From NCBI RefSeq assembly GCF_024347535.1, contig NZ_AP025497.1, forward strand, positions 930,001 to 994,000: 64,000 nt of DNA, in the 5' to 3' direction. This stretch comes from Vibrio kanaloae (lineage in GTDB: Bacteria; Pseudomonadota; Gammaproteobacteria; Enterobacterales; Vibrionaceae). Below the pieces are notes generated by a model, which saw only the letters and a list, made by a program, of their open reading frames with translations, made no database searches and was not told the DNA's origin. A program made the translations under genes and the position numbers. Numbering within the stretch: the stretch's first letter is position 1; each line of letters starts with the position of its first letter. Below, piece by piece: positions 1 through 8,943 of this stretch.

Positions 1-74
1 GTGGCGGCTTGGCACTGAACACAGCTTGCGCGGCTGGTGGTTTAGGTGCAGCAATGATCTTGGAGGTAGAATAA
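1..74 (+). CDS. fadI: 3-ketoacyl-CoA thiolase FadI, C-terminal fragment
   Basis: Only the last 24 codons are in the window; the gene starts before base 1 and reads in frame from base 3. The translated tail ([23 protein letters not shown]) has the Gly-rich C-terminal block of thiolases, where the second active-site Cys sits in the CAAGG segment. FadI is the beta subunit of the secondary (anaerobic) fatty acid oxidation complex and cleaves 3-ketoacyl-CoA to acetyl-CoA and a shortened acyl-CoA. Its TAA stop (72-74) shares one base with the fadJ ATG (74-76), and the fadJ ribosome binding site lies inside this tail, so the two are translationally coupled. Confidence 0.9.
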   Translation, partial: GGLALNTACAAGGLGAAMILEVE

Positions 75-2290
75 TGTCTACGACTCTTGATGCAACAACA
101 GAAAAAGAAACAGTCGCTCAACCAGATTCAACGTCTGCGACTGAATCAACCAAAAAGAAAGCGACAGCATTTACTCTTAATATCGATGAGCAAGATATTG
201 CTTGGTTAGCGATTGATGTACCAAACGAGAAAATGAACACGCTGCAAGCGGCTTTTGCTGAAGAAATGAAAGCCATCTTCGAGCAGCTAAAAGAAAAGCA
301 GAGCCGAGTTAAGGGCCTAATCGTTCATTCCCTTAAGCCAGATAACTTTATCGCTGGCGCTGATGTAAGAATGCTTGATGCGTGTAAAACGGCTGACGAA
401 GCACAGTCTCTAGCTCGCCAAGGGCAGGAGATGTTCCAAACTCTGTCTGCACTACCGTACCCAGTGGTCGCAGCGATTCATGGCCCATGTTTAGGTGGTG
501 GTTTAGAGCTCGCACTGGCGTGTGATTACCGTGTATGTACCGATTCAGATAAGACTCGTCTTGGCCTGCCAGAAGTTCAACTAGGCCTGTTACCAGGATC
601 TGGCGGCACACAACGCCTTCCTCGCCTTATCGGTTTGTTACCATCGCTCGACCTAATCCTTACGGGCAAGCAACTGCGCGCTAAGAAAGCGAAATCGCTC
701 GGTGTTGTGGATGCTTGTGTGCCTGAAACTATCCTGCTTGAAGTCGCTAAAAGTTTTGTTGAAAAGAATACGGGCAGTAAAAAAGGTAAGCGTCTTGCGT
801 CTAAAAGCCAAGCTTCGACTAAAGAAAAACTGATTTCACGCACGGGCCTAGGTCGTAAGGTGATTTTTGAACAGGCTTCAAAGAAGACCAATCAGAAAAC
901 ACTCGGCAATTACCCAGCAGCCGATGCGATTCTTGATGTGATTCGTTATGGCTTAGAGAACGGTTTTGACAAAGGCCTTCAGTACGAAGCCAAGCGCTTC
1001 TCTGAACTGGTGATGACGACACAATCTAAAGCTCTTCGTTCTATTTTCTTTGCAACCACAGAAATGAAAAAAGAACATGGTGCAGACGCAGAACCAAAAG
1101 CGGTTAAGCGTGTTGGCGTGCTAGGCGGTGGCCTAATGGGGGCGGGTATTAGCCACGTTAGTGTCGCTAAAGCGAAAGTCCCCGTTCGTATCAAAGACGT
1201 ATCCAATGAAGGTGTGCTGAACGCACTAAATTACAACTATAAGTTGTTCGATAAACAGCGTAAGCGTCGTATTCTGAGCCGAGCTGACCTTGAAAGTAAG
1301 ATGCTTCAACTGTCTGGTGGAATTGATTTTACAAGCTTTAACCACACAGATGTGGTGATTGAAGCGGTATTTGAAGATCTCGACCTTAAGCAGTCGATGG
1401 TTGCGGACATCGAAGCTAATGCCAAGCCAGAGACGATCTTCGCGACCAACACATCTTCGCTACCAATCCATAAGATCGCGGAGAAGGCGAAGCGACCAGA
1501 AAATGTGGTCGGTCTTCACTACTTCAGCCCTGCAGAGAAAATGCCTCTAGTTGAAGTTATCCCTCATGAAACAACCTCAGAAGAGACGATTTCGACGGTG
1601 GTTGCATTAGCGAAGAAGCAAGGCAAAACTCCGATTGTTGTTAAAGATACAGCGGGTTTCTATGTGAACCGTATCCTTGCGCCGTACATGAATGAAGCAG
1701 CACATCTGCTATTGGCAAATGAGCCGATTGAAAAGCTCGACAGCACGTTATTGGACTTCGGTTTCCCGGTTGGCCCAATTACCTTGTTAGATGAGGTAGG
1801 TGTCGATATCGGTGCGAAGATCATTCCGATTTTAGTGAATGAGCTTGGCGATCGTTTCCAAGGCCCTGATGTGTTCGATATTCTTTTGAATGACAACCGT
1901 AAAGGCCGTAAGAGCGGCAAAGGTTTCTACACTTACAAAGGGAAGAAGAAGGAAGTTGATAAGTCAGTTTACAAGCTGCTTAAGCTGCAACCAGATCCTA
2001 AGTTGAGCGATAACGATATCGCGATGCGCTGTGTGTTACCTATGCTTAACGAAGCGGTTCGTTGTTTGGACGATGGCATTATCCGCAGTCCTCGTGATGG
2101 CGATATTGGCGCTATTTTCGGTATCGGTTTCCCTCCATTCCTAGGTGGTCCTTTCCGTTATATGGATCAAATCGGCATTAAGTCACTGGTTGAGATGATG
2201 AATGACTTCGCTAAGAAGTACGGTGATCGTTTTGCGCCATGTGATGGCCTACTGACACGCGCTGGTTTGGATGAGTCTTTCTACAAGTAA
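74..2290 (+). CDS. fadJ: FadJ: multifunctional enoyl-CoA hydratase/3-hydroxyacyl-CoA dehydrogenase/epimerase
   Basis: Alpha subunit of the FadIJ beta-oxidation complex (738 aa; E. coli FadJ is about 714). From N to C terminus: a crotonase domain with [14 protein letters not shown] and the [15 protein letters not shown] oxyanion/catalytic segment; an NAD-binding dehydrogenase domain starting with the Rossmann motif [11 protein letters not shown]; a dehydrogenase C-terminal domain with [16 protein letters not shown] upstream of it. I chose ATG 74 rather than an in-frame ATG at 26 because GGAGGT lies 9 bases before it and the start overlaps the fadI stop. The first 30 or so residues are a Thr/Ser/Glu/Lys-rich extension before the conserved [20 protein letters not shown] start; FadJ from enterics lacks it as far as I recall. 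A strong terminator follows. Confidence 0.95.
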   Translation: MSTTLDATTEKETVAQPDSTSATESTKKKATAFTLNIDEQDIAWLAIDVPNEKMNTLQAAFAEEMKAIFEQLKEKQSRVKGLIVHSLKPDNFIAGADVRMLDACKTADEAQSLARQGQEMFQTLSALPYPVVAAIHGPCLGGGLELALACDYRVCTDSDKTRLGLPEVQLGLLPGSGGTQRLPRLIGLLPSLDLILTGKQLRAKKAKSLGVVDACVPETILLEVAKSFVEKNTGSKKGKRLASKSQASTKEKLISRTGLGRKVIFEQASKKTNQKTLGNYPAADAILDVIRYGLENGFDKGLQYEAKRFSELVMTTQSKALRSIFFATTEMKKEHGADAEPKAVKRVGVLGGGLMGAGISHVSVAKAKVPVRIKDVSNEGVLNALNYNYKLFDKQRKRRILSRADLESKMLQLSGGIDFTSFNHTDVVIEAVFEDLDLKQSMVADIEANAKPETIFATNTSSLPIHKIAEKAKRPENVVGLHYFSPAEKMPLVEVIPHETTSEETISTVVALAKKQGKTPIVVKDTAGFYVNRILAPYMNEAAHLLLANEPIEKLDSTLLDFGFPVGPITLLDEVGVDIGAKIIPILVNELGDRFQGPDVFDILLNDNRKGRKSGKGFYTYKGKKKEVDKSVYKLLKLQPDPKLSDNDIAMRCVLPMLNEAVRCLDDGIIRSPRDGDIGAIFGIGFPPFLGGPFRYMDQIGIKSLVEMMNDFAKKYGDRFAPCDGLLTRAGLDESFYK

Positions 2291-2329
2291 CTCTCTATAA
2301 AAGTAACTTTCAAGCACATTGATTATCAA

Positions 2330-2361
2330 GCCCGTATCAAGCAATTGATACGGGCTTTTTT
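2330..2361 (+). terminator. Intrinsic terminator after fadJ
   Basis: Perfect 10-bp stem GCCCGTATCA / TGATACGGGC with a 6-base loop, followed by seven T. It ends the fadIJ transcript and separates it from the convergent peptidase gene. Confidence 0.9.
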
Positions 2362-2390
2362 AGTTTATTCTGGTTTGTATTCCAGTCTTA

Positions 2391-5168
2391 TTAACCAAGC
2401 TGGCAGTCTTTAGGTCGTAACTGAAACTCATCAATCGAGCCTATTTCCACACCCGCCGACAGCTTCTCTTCGTCCTGATGAGCATTACCGTGAGCGTGCA
2501 TAATTAGACGATTGGCCGTGCGTGGCTTCAGTTGGCTAACCACAAAACGCATCATGTCCGAGCGAGTCAACTCTTTAAGCTCTTCCAATACACGCTCTCT
2601 TTGGTTGAACTCAATATCTTTATTACCTATAGCAACCCATAAGCGCTGAGCACGACCGCGCAAAGTCGTATCAGGCGTTGAAATTTGATTCCAGAGACCG
2701 CGTTTACTGCTGTGCCATTGGTAGTCATTCAGCTCCAACAGCACCATGTAAAAGGCATTGAGGAACTCATCTATTGAGGCTAACAAGTCTGCCGGAGCGG
2801 CATTTGGTGATTGCACGTACAACACAATACCTGGATGTCGGTTGAGCGGCATATTGCCAGTGCCGACCATATAGCCTAGCTGCTGCTTGGTACGAATCTC
2901 ATGGAAGAAGGTGGCTGACATCAAATGGTTGGCCAATGAATACAGCGCAATATTTTTAGGTGAAATATCAGCACATTGGTAGTAAACCACGATGGCAGAA
3001 TCATCCTGATTACACATGACTTCACGCTGGAAGCTACCATTTTCACCCAGCATGATTAGCGGTCGCAGTGACTCTTCATAAGCTTGATCTTGGACACGTA
3101 ATGTATCTTTTAACGTTTCAGCCATCTTGAGAGCATCCGCTTGCCTCCAATCGCCATACACAAACATCTCAACATGAAGTTCGGCTAATATCGATTGAAC
3201 AAATGAGGACAACTCATCGACTTCAATAGTATCTAGCGCTTCAATTAGAACCGAATAAGGAGGGTTATTTGGTTGCAGTATCCCAGTCATGGCATTAAAC
3301 AGTTGTGAAAGAGGGCGATCTTGCGACGCATTGCTCCAACCCCTAAGCAGTTGGTGCTTAATGGTTTCGAAGCGGGCTGGACTAAATTCACGAGCTTGAA
3401 AGCGTTCAAGGATCATATTTAGCAATTGCGGTTGCTTTTCGCTAAATCCAGAAAGAGTCAGGGTTACCCCTCCTTGATGGGTATACATATTGTAACCCAT
3501 ACCCGCGATTTCAGCTTGATAGGTATCTTTCTCTAGAGAATCCAAAAACATCTCTACACATAAGCGTGTTTTGACGATGTTTCTAGGACTGGCTACTGAA
3601 TGTGGGCTATCGATAGCGATATAAACGACACCTTTTGGTACTCGAAATTGATGGTCTTGCAGGTGCCACAGTTTAAATCCATCCAACTTTTCTAATAGTA
3701 GAGGATACTTAGCGTCACCTTCGAGCTCTGCCGGATCCAAGTCGTAGCAAATAAATGGGTTTTTGCTTGGAAGCTCAAACTGCCAACCAGGATTAATGCA
3801 CATAAAGCTTTGAGTTTGCTCTGGGCTAAAAGGTGTCACTGAGTAGGGCGTGTAGTACCATTTTGCTTTTCTATCATACTCGAAGCCTTGAGCCACAATG
3901 GTCGCGCGCATGTTGTCGGCGGTTAAGTAGGGGAGTAAAGAACGCTGTAATTCGTCATCGAAATGTGACATTTTATAGTCGCCATATACCACATCTTGTT
4001 TTTGATAGTGTTGCATGTTGAGCACCAGATGGCTGACTAAATCAAGTGGCCTTGCTGGCTCTTGAAAGCGGAACGCTGATTCTAACACAGCGCGTTTTTC
4101 TAGATAACGCCACTCTTCAATGCCCTGCTGTTTAATCAACTTGATGTATTGAAACACTGCTTGGATGATGTTATCGGTTTTGGTTAAACCTTCGATGGTC
4201 AACGAGCAACTGACGGTGAAATCACGATAGTTACTGCCACTTGCGCCACCACCGGCTGAGAGAGAAGTGATCCAACCTTTCTCTTTCAACTGCATCATTA
4301 AACTGCCTTCACCTTCGTAACCTAAAAGGTGAGCAAAGAACGACAAGGGCTTAACGCCGTAGTGTTCGTCCATGCTTGGCATAGGAAAGGTGAGTATGAG
4401 TTTGCGTACTTCTTTTATTGGTTCGACGTGTACTTGAACGCCTGTGCTTAACTCGCCAATAATTGGTTCTTGAACTTTTTTACCTTGCAGGTTGTGATTG
4501 GTAATTGAGCTAAAGCGTTCCTCAACCCAGCCTTGCATTTTATCTAATGATTGATCGCCAGACAGTGTCAGCGTCATTAGGTCTGCAGAATATTGTTGCT
4601 GGTGGAACGATAAGATCTCTTGGCGAATCGTCTCACCGTCTCTGTCTCCTAACGTATCGATATTACCGACAGAAAACTTCGAGAATGGATGATTGCGATT
4701 CACCAGCTCTTTGGTCACTTGGTACAAGCGTCGTGAATCGTCGTTGAGTTTCATTTTATATTCTGAATCAACCGCTTGACGTTCTTTATCTAATGCTTCT
4801 TCATTGAACAGGGGAGCAGTAAAAAATTGGCTGAAGCGATCGAGTGCGGTTTCAAATGCATTCAATTCAACATCAAAAAAGAAGCAGGTGTGCTCTGTGC
4901 CCGTCCATGCATTGTTGCTACCGCCATGTTGGCTGATAAAGCTTTGGAACTCTCCGACCTTTGGGTACTTTTCAGTTCCCAAAAATAGCATATGCTCTAA
5001 GTAGTGAGCTAAACCCTCTCGGTCTGTAGGGTCATCAAAGTGCCCCACATTAACGGCGAGTGCGGCTGCGGCTTTTTGAGCATTTGGGTCCTGAACTAAC
5101 AGTACGCGTAACCCGTTATTTAAGGTTATGTAACGGTATTGATGTTCATCATTGGGGCTTAAGTGCAC
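2391..5168 (-). CDS. M16 (insulinase/pitrilysin-type) zinc metallopeptidase
   Basis: 925-residue M16 peptidase, comparable with E. coli protease III (PtrA), which degrades peptides and small proteins. The inverted zinc motif HxxEH is visible as HYLEH (H55, E58, H59). The third ligand is E136 in ERQAVDSEYKMK, 77 residues downstream, the same spacing as in pitrilysin. The rest is the expected set of four alpha/beta M16 modules, the last two inactive. Unlike PtrA there is no obvious signal peptide, so a cytoplasmic location is likely; this is inferred from the N terminus MHLSPNDEHQYRYITL. The start is GTG (5168-5166), with GGAG 8 bases before it. It is transcribed alone, divergent from sixA. Exact substrate unknown. 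Confidence 0.88.
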   Translation of the reverse strand: MHLSPNDEHQYRYITLNNGLRVLLVQDPNAQKAAAALAVNVGHFDDPTDREGLAHYLEHMLFLGTEKYPKVGEFQSFISQHGGSNNAWTGTEHTCFFFDVELNAFETALDRFSQFFTAPLFNEEALDKERQAVDSEYKMKLNDDSRRLYQVTKELVNRNHPFSKFSVGNIDTLGDRDGETIRQEILSFHQQQYSADLMTLTLSGDQSLDKMQGWVEERFSSITNHNLQGKKVQEPIIGELSTGVQVHVEPIKEVRKLILTFPMPSMDEHYGVKPLSFFAHLLGYEGEGSLMMQLKEKGWITSLSAGGGASGSNYRDFTVSCSLTIEGLTKTDNIIQAVFQYIKLIKQQGIEEWRYLEKRAVLESAFRFQEPARPLDLVSHLVLNMQHYQKQDVVYGDYKMSHFDDELQRSLLPYLTADNMRATIVAQGFEYDRKAKWYYTPYSVTPFSPEQTQSFMCINPGWQFELPSKNPFICYDLDPAELEGDAKYPLLLEKLDGFKLWHLQDHQFRVPKGVVYIAIDSPHSVASPRNIVKTRLCVEMFLDSLEKDTYQAEIAGMGYNMYTHQGGVTLTLSGFSEKQPQLLNMILERFQAREFSPARFETIKHQLLRGWSNASQDRPLSQLFNAMTGILQPNNPPYSVLIEALDTIEVDELSSFVQSILAELHVEMFVYGDWRQADALKMAETLKDTLRVQDQAYEESLRPLIMLGENGSFQREVMCNQDDSAIVVYYQCADISPKNIALYSLANHLMSATFFHEIRTKQQLGYMVGTGNMPLNRHPGIVLYVQSPNAAPADLLASIDEFLNAFYMVLLELNDYQWHSSKRGLWNQISTPDTTLRGRAQRLWVAIGNKDIEFNQRERVLEELKELTRSDMMRFVVSQLKPRTANRLIMHAHGNAHQDEEKLSAGVEIGSIDEFQLRPKDCQLG

Positions 5169-5473
5169 AGGAGCATCTCCAGAGAAGGTGGTTTTTAAAT
5201 TATGTACCCGATGATTCGGCGTGCAAACGTTGTGATCATTTTTTGGGATATGAAGAGATTTTTAGCGACTTAAAAATCATCTTTTATCGATTTTTATCAG
5301 TAATTTATTTTCTTTTAATAAGATTGTTAAGAAAGTCGAACTCTTTAGCAAGTGACTTGATATAATTATTTATATAGACTGCGTTTTCTCTGGACTGAGA
5401 GCCAAACGCTAAGTAGCGTATCGTTGATATGGGATATATCAACTCTCGAAATGTTACGTAGACAGGATTGAGC
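5169..5473. promoter_or_regulatory. Divergent intergenic region, M16 peptidase / sixA
   Basis: AT-rich 305-bp spacer with no credible gene. A TATAAT hexamer at 5361-5366 has no good -35 partner at 17 bp. Two adjacent hairpins lie in the presumed sixA leader: ACGCT/AGCGT (5406-5419) and GTTGATAT/ATATCAAC (5423-5443), the second ending 30 bases before the sixA ATG. Function unknown; no T-run follows them. Confidence 0.4.
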
Positions 5474-5938
5474 ATGAAAGTATTCATAATGCGCCACGGT
5501 GAAGCAGAAAATTTTGCAAACTCTGATGCAGAGCGTGCGTTAACTCAGCGCGGTAAAATGGCGTCTCTTGCGGTCGCGCAAGCGGCAAATGAGCAAGGCA
5601 TAAGTCAATTTGATAAAGTACTGGTAAGCCCCTACTTAAGAGCACAAGAAACGTGGTTAGAGATCTCTCAGGTGTTTTCTGCAAAGAAAGTTGAAACCTG
5701 TGATGATATTACTCCTTATGGAATGTCTGACGACGTGTTTGATTTGACCTTAGCGATGACGGAAGTGGAAAAGCTAGAGACTGTTTTATTTGTGTCTCAT
5801 TTACCTTTAGTGGGCTACTTAACTGCGGAGTTCGCAACAGGTATGGCGCCACCTATGTTTCCGACTTCAGGTTTGGCCTGTATCGACTTTGAGCTAGAGA
5901 CACAAAGAGGCGAGTTACTTTGGAATATTAATCCATAG
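5474..5938 (+). CDS. sixA: Phosphohistidine phosphatase SixA
   Basis: 154-residue histidine-phosphatase-superfamily protein; E. coli SixA is 161. It removes phosphate from phosphohistidine proteins (ArcB HPt domain; also linked to the nitrogen phosphotransferase system). The catalytic RHGEAE motif is at residues 7-12 with His8 as nucleophile. A second superfamily His lies in VSHLPLVGYL. ATG 5474 is chosen over the in-frame TTG 5468 because AGGA (5464-5467) sits 6 bases upstream. The gene is monocistronic, followed by a terminator shared with convergent smrB. Confidence 0.93.
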   Translation: MKVFIMRHGEAENFANSDAERALTQRGKMASLAVAQAANEQGISQFDKVLVSPYLRAQETWLEISQVFSAKKVETCDDITPYGMSDDVFDLTLAMTEVEKLETVLFVSHLPLVGYLTAEFATGMAPPMFPTSGLACIDFELETQRGELLWNINP

Positions 5939-5979
5939 GCGAGGCTTTAGAGAAGCTGCATGCTGAAAGGTAACAAAGA

Positions 5980-6011
5980 AAAGGGTATCCCAATTATTTG
6001 AGATACCCTTT
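5980..6011. terminator. Bidirectional terminator between sixA and smrB
   Basis: 10-bp perfect stem AAAGGGTATC / GATACCCTTT with a 12-base loop. The T-run is better on the minus strand (smrB side), but the stem serves both convergent transcripts. Confidence 0.75.
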
Positions 6012-6049
6012 GCTGTATTTGACGTTGGAATTCTTAACAGGCCAACAGA

Positions 6050-6580
6050 TCATTTCTCAGGGATCGAAATTAAAACCAACAGTGCACCATGGCCACCAAA
6101 CTCTAATGGCGCTTGATGAAAAGCCATTATGTCCGGGTGCTGCGCTAACCACAAAGGCACCTTTTGTTTAAGGATGTGTTTACCAATACCATGTTGAACG
6201 CAGGCACACGCCACGCTCTCTTTTACGCAGTGGGCAATCATTGCACCTAATTCGCGTTTCGCTTCTTGTTGAGTCATACCGTGCATATCGAGATACACAT
6301 CTGGTACGTAGACACCACGACGCAGGCGCTTCACCTCATATTTAGAGACATCATCACGCGCATAACGTGTTGGGCCGTCTTCGCTAAGGTGCGGAATAAA
6401 TTCATCCGAGAAATAAAACTCGCTGTCACTGGCTTGTCTCGCCGTTCGCGTAATTTCTTTTTGCTTGGCATTTCTTTTTGGCTGCTGGACTATGGTATCC
6501 TGTCGCAACTTTTTAACGCCCTTTACTGCATCATTGAATAGGGCGAAATCGTCATCGAAGTCGGTGTCTTTTTTGCTCAT
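6050..6580 (-). CDS. smrB: Ribosome rescue endonuclease SmrB (Smr-domain protein)
   Basis: 176 residues. The C-terminal Smr domain (about residues 95-170) carries the DMHGMTQQEA segment and the HGIGKHILK loop typical of SmrB, which cleaves mRNA at collided ribosomes. The acidic/basic N-terminal arm (MSKKDTDFDDDFALF...) matches the ribosome-binding extension of the family. An upstream in-frame start at 6640 would add 20 residues, but ATG 6580 begins the conserved MSKK N terminus. It is divergent from prmB across 62 bp, the same smrB/prmB arrangement as in E. coli. Confidence 0.92.
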   Translation of the reverse strand: MSKKDTDFDDDFALFNDAVKGVKKLRQDTIVQQPKRNAKQKEITRTARQASDSEFYFSDEFIPHLSEDGPTRYARDDVSKYEVKRLRRGVYVPDVYLDMHGMTQQEAKRELGAMIAHCVKESVACACVQHGIGKHILKQKVPLWLAQHPDIMAFHQAPLEFGGHGALLVLISIPEK

Positions 6581-6642
6581 CAGGTTATGAATTCTAATTA
6601 GAAACGTAATTAGCGGTATTGTAGCGCTTTTCGGAGACAATT

Positions 6643-7575
6643 TTGGATAAGATTTTTGTAGAAGAAGCGGTATCAGAACTACACACGCTTCAAGATGTGA
6701 TTCGTTGGACTGTTAGCCGCTTTAATGCAGCGGGCCTATTTTATGGTCACGGCACTGATAACGCGTGGGATGAGGCGGTACAACTTATTTTACCTACTCT
6801 TTATCTGCCGATTGATGTTCCTTCGCATGTGATGAACTCTCGTTTAACAAGCAGCGAACGTCTGCGTATTGTTGAGCGCGTGATCAAGCGTATCAATGAT
6901 CGTACACCAACGGCTTACCTAACCAACAAAGCTTGGTTCTGTGGCCTTGAGTTCTTTGTTGACGAGCGTGTTCTTGTGCCTCGTTCTCCAATTGGTGAGC
7001 TGATCGAAGCTCAATTTCAACCTTGGTTAACTGAAGAACCTGTTCGTATCATGGATATGTGTACGGGTAGTGGCTGTATTGCGATTGCATGTGCTCATGC
7101 TTTCCCTGATGCAGAAGTGGATGCGATTGATATCTCTACTGACGCACTTCAAGTTGCAGAGCAGAACGTTCAAGATCACGGCATGGAGCAACAAGTGTTC
7201 CCAATCCGTTCAGATCTTTTCCGTGATTTGCCAAAAGAAAAATACAACCTGATCGTATCGAATCCACCTTACGTGGACGAAGAAGATATGAACAGCCTGC
7301 CAGATGAGTTCACACACGAACCAGAACTTGGCCTAGCTGCAGGTACAGACGGACTTAAATTGGTTCGCCGCATCTTAGCAAACGCACCAGACTACCTAAC
7401 TGATGATGGTATTCTGATCTGTGAAGTTGGCAACTCAATGGTTCATATGATGGATCAGTACCCAGAGCTTCCATTCACTTGGATTGAATTCTCAAACGGT
7501 GGTCACGGTGTATTCATGATCACTCGCGAGCAGTTAGTGGCTTGCGCAGATGAGTTCTCTATCTACAAAGACTAA
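6643..7575 (+). CDS. prmB: PrmB: ribosomal protein L3 N5-glutamine methyltransferase
   Basis: 310-residue class I SAM-dependent methyltransferase that modifies the glutamine in a GGQ-like context of ribosomal protein L3. The SAM-binding motif I is [13 protein letters not shown], and the N5-glutamine methyltransferase signature NPPY is at residues 207-210. The N-terminal helical domain (1-110) is intact. The start is TTG: GGAGA at 6633-6637 lies 5 bases before it, and no ATG occurs near the conserved [18 protein letters not shown] terminus. In enterics aroC follows prmB; here a LysE-type exporter follows after a terminator. Confidence 0.93.
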   Translation: MDKIFVEEAVSELHTLQDVIRWTVSRFNAAGLFYGHGTDNAWDEAVQLILPTLYLPIDVPSHVMNSRLTSSERLRIVERVIKRINDRTPTAYLTNKAWFCGLEFFVDERVLVPRSPIGELIEAQFQPWLTEEPVRIMDMCTGSGCIAIACAHAFPDAEVDAIDISTDALQVAEQNVQDHGMEQQVFPIRSDLFRDLPKEKYNLIVSNPPYVDEEDMNSLPDEFTHEPELGLAAGTDGLKLVRRILANAPDYLTDDGILICEVGNSMVHMMDQYPELPFTWIEFSNGGHGVFMITREQLVACADEFSIYKD

Positions 7576-7652
7576 GCTTTGTATCGAAAAAGCTTTTTTG
7601 ATTAGATTCGGGTTACCTTCGTTATTAGAGAAACCCGCTCTGTATTAATTTA

Positions 7653-7682
7653 AACGCCATGCAGCAATGCATGGCGTTTTTT
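7653..7682 (+). terminator. Intrinsic terminator after prmB
   Basis: Perfect 10-bp stem AACGCCATGC / GCATGGCGTT, 6-base loop AGCAAT, then a T-run. Confidence 0.88.
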
Positions 7683-7814
7683 ATTGCCTACATTTTGGAT
7701 ATCGGGGCTTAGCGTTGAGGATTCGTTGCATATTATTTAGTTGCTTAATATGAATAACTATCACATATTAACGGTCAATGTTTAGTCGTTTTAGTGAGTT
7801 AAGGAGAATTCGCG

Positions 7815-8456
7815 ATGAGCTTTGATACATGGATTTATTATTTATTAGCGGTGCTGATCTTAACGGCTTCGCCCGGGCCAAGCTCTTTATTATGCATGAC
7901 CAAAGGTGTGCAATCTGGCTTTAAATTATCGATATTTACCGCGCTGGGTAGCTTAACTGCGATTACTGGAATTCTAACCTTATCGTTTACCGGGCTAGGG
8001 GTGATTATTGCTTCGTCTGAAATGGTATTTAATGTCATAAAATGGACTGGTGCGGCTTATCTTATTTATCTCGGTTGGAAGTCGCTACGGTCAAGTCAGC
8101 AAGATTATGACAACCTGTCGACTCAACAATCCGATTCTAAATCTGTTAAAGAAAGTGCTGCGCAGCATTACTTAAGTGGTTTCATTGTTGGTGCGAGCAA
8201 TCCCAAAGCTATCCTATTTTTTACCGCACTTTTCCCTCAGTTTATTGACCCTTCGATAGCGATATTTCCTCAATTTGTGGTGTTCGCTTTGACCTTCGTT
8301 GTCATGGAATTGTCTTGGTTATTGGTCTACGCCTACCTAGGTGCAAAATCATCAACTTGGTTATTTGCCAAGGGTCGAGCCAAGGTATTTAACCGTGTTA
8401 CAGGGGGCGTGTTTATTGGTGCAGGAGCGCTACTTTCGACGACAAGCCGAGCATAA
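7815..8456 (+). CDS. LysE/RhtB-family amino acid exporter
   Basis: 213-residue inner-membrane protein with about six hydrophobic segments. The family signature ASPGPSSLLCMTKGVQSGFK follows TM1, and the later SGFIVGASNPKAILFFTALFPQF block is typical of RhtB/LeuE-type exporters of amino acids or related metabolites. The Lys/Ser-rich central loop is at about 95-120. A strong AAGGAGA (7801-7807) sits 7 bases before ATG 7815. It is monocistronic. The substrate cannot be read from sequence. Confidence 0.88.
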   Translation: MSFDTWIYYLLAVLILTASPGPSSLLCMTKGVQSGFKLSIFTALGSLTAITGILTLSFTGLGVIIASSEMVFNVIKWTGAAYLIYLGWKSLRSSQQDYDNLSTQQSDSKSVKESAAQHYLSGFIVGASNPKAILFFTALFPQFIDPSIAIFPQFVVFALTFVVMELSWLLVYAYLGAKSSTWLFAKGRAKVFNRVTGGVFIGAGALLSTTSRA

Positions 8457-8531
8457 CTTTTCGATTTATCAAAGGGCTGAATAGTTACAGAAAATTCTTA
8501 ATGCTGTCATAAAAGGTTAATATTAATATGC

Positions 8532-8561
8532 TTGCTGATTTTATCGAAAAGCCGATATATT
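8532..8561 (+). promoter_or_regulatory. Candidate sigma-70 promoter for the 33-codon gene
   Basis: TTGCTG (8532-8537), an 18-bp spacer, then TATATT (8556-8561), ending 34 bp before the small-gene ATG. The hexamers are reasonable but not perfect; the call depends on the small gene being real. Confidence 0.4.
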
Positions 8562-8595
8562 GTAGTTACACCATCACGTTCTCAAGGAGAGACAT

Positions 8596-8697
8596 ATGCA
8601 GCATCAAGAAATGATTCAACACAGTAACTTTGGCGTTATCAGCCGCACTTGGCTTTTCTCTACCCTGTCTCTAGTGGGTATTCTTGCTCTAATGTAG
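8596..8697 (+). CDS. Small single-span membrane protein (33 aa), unknown function
   Basis: An ORF too short for standard calling: ATG 8596 to TAG 8695-8697. A textbook AAGGAGA (8584-8590) lies 5 bases before the ATG. The product starts MQHQEMIQHSNFGVISRTW, a polar segment, and ends with a hydrophobic run (LFSTLSLVGILALM) long enough for a short membrane span. The ribosome site, an isolated position between lysE-type and selO genes, and its own promoter-like sequence argue for a real gene. I do not recognise the family. It could instead be a leader peptide, but selO starts 246 bp later and a possible hairpin (8785-8810) lies between. Confidence 0.6.
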   Translation: MQHQEMIQHSNFGVISRTWLFSTLSLVGILALM

Positions 8698-8784
8698 TCA
8701 GCTTTATGGCTCTATATTTTTAGTTTTTATTATGAACACACTTGTTAAAAAGTCTTCAAAGTTAGAACTCTTCCTCTCTTAAAT

Positions 8785-8810
8785 GTGGCTCTTCTCATCA
8801 GGCTAGCCAC
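8785..8810 (+). terminator. Possible weak terminator after the 33-codon gene
   Basis: GTGGCT / AGCCAC 6-bp stem with a 14-base loop, followed by TTAACCTTTTT. The stem is short and the T-run is offset, so confidence is low. Confidence 0.3.
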
Positions 8811-8943
8811 TTAACCTTTTTCTCTGAATAATCTCTTTGTCTGATTAACCCCTTACCTGAAAAGACTCACTGCATAACCTGATCTGAAGTTGTTATTAAA
8901 CTGTGATAATCTTAAGTTATCTTTTATCTACAGTGTATCTCTC

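Noticed and set aside
26..73. Longer FadJ from the ATG-like start at 26
   Set aside because: The extra 16 residues lie within the fadI coding sequence in another frame; ATG 74 has the ribosome site.
5230..5245. CRP-like half-site TTGTGATC upstream of sixA
   Set aside because: The second half does not match TCACA.
5305..5487. 60-codon minus-strand ORF between the M16 gene and sixA
   Set aside because: It overlaps the sixA start, has no ribosome site and covers AT-rich control DNA; the product resembles nothing known to me.
7815..8456. LysE-type gene after prmB as a horizontally acquired island replacing aroC
   Set aside because: No flanking repeats, integrase or odd base composition are seen; gene-order variation alone is not evidence of transfer.
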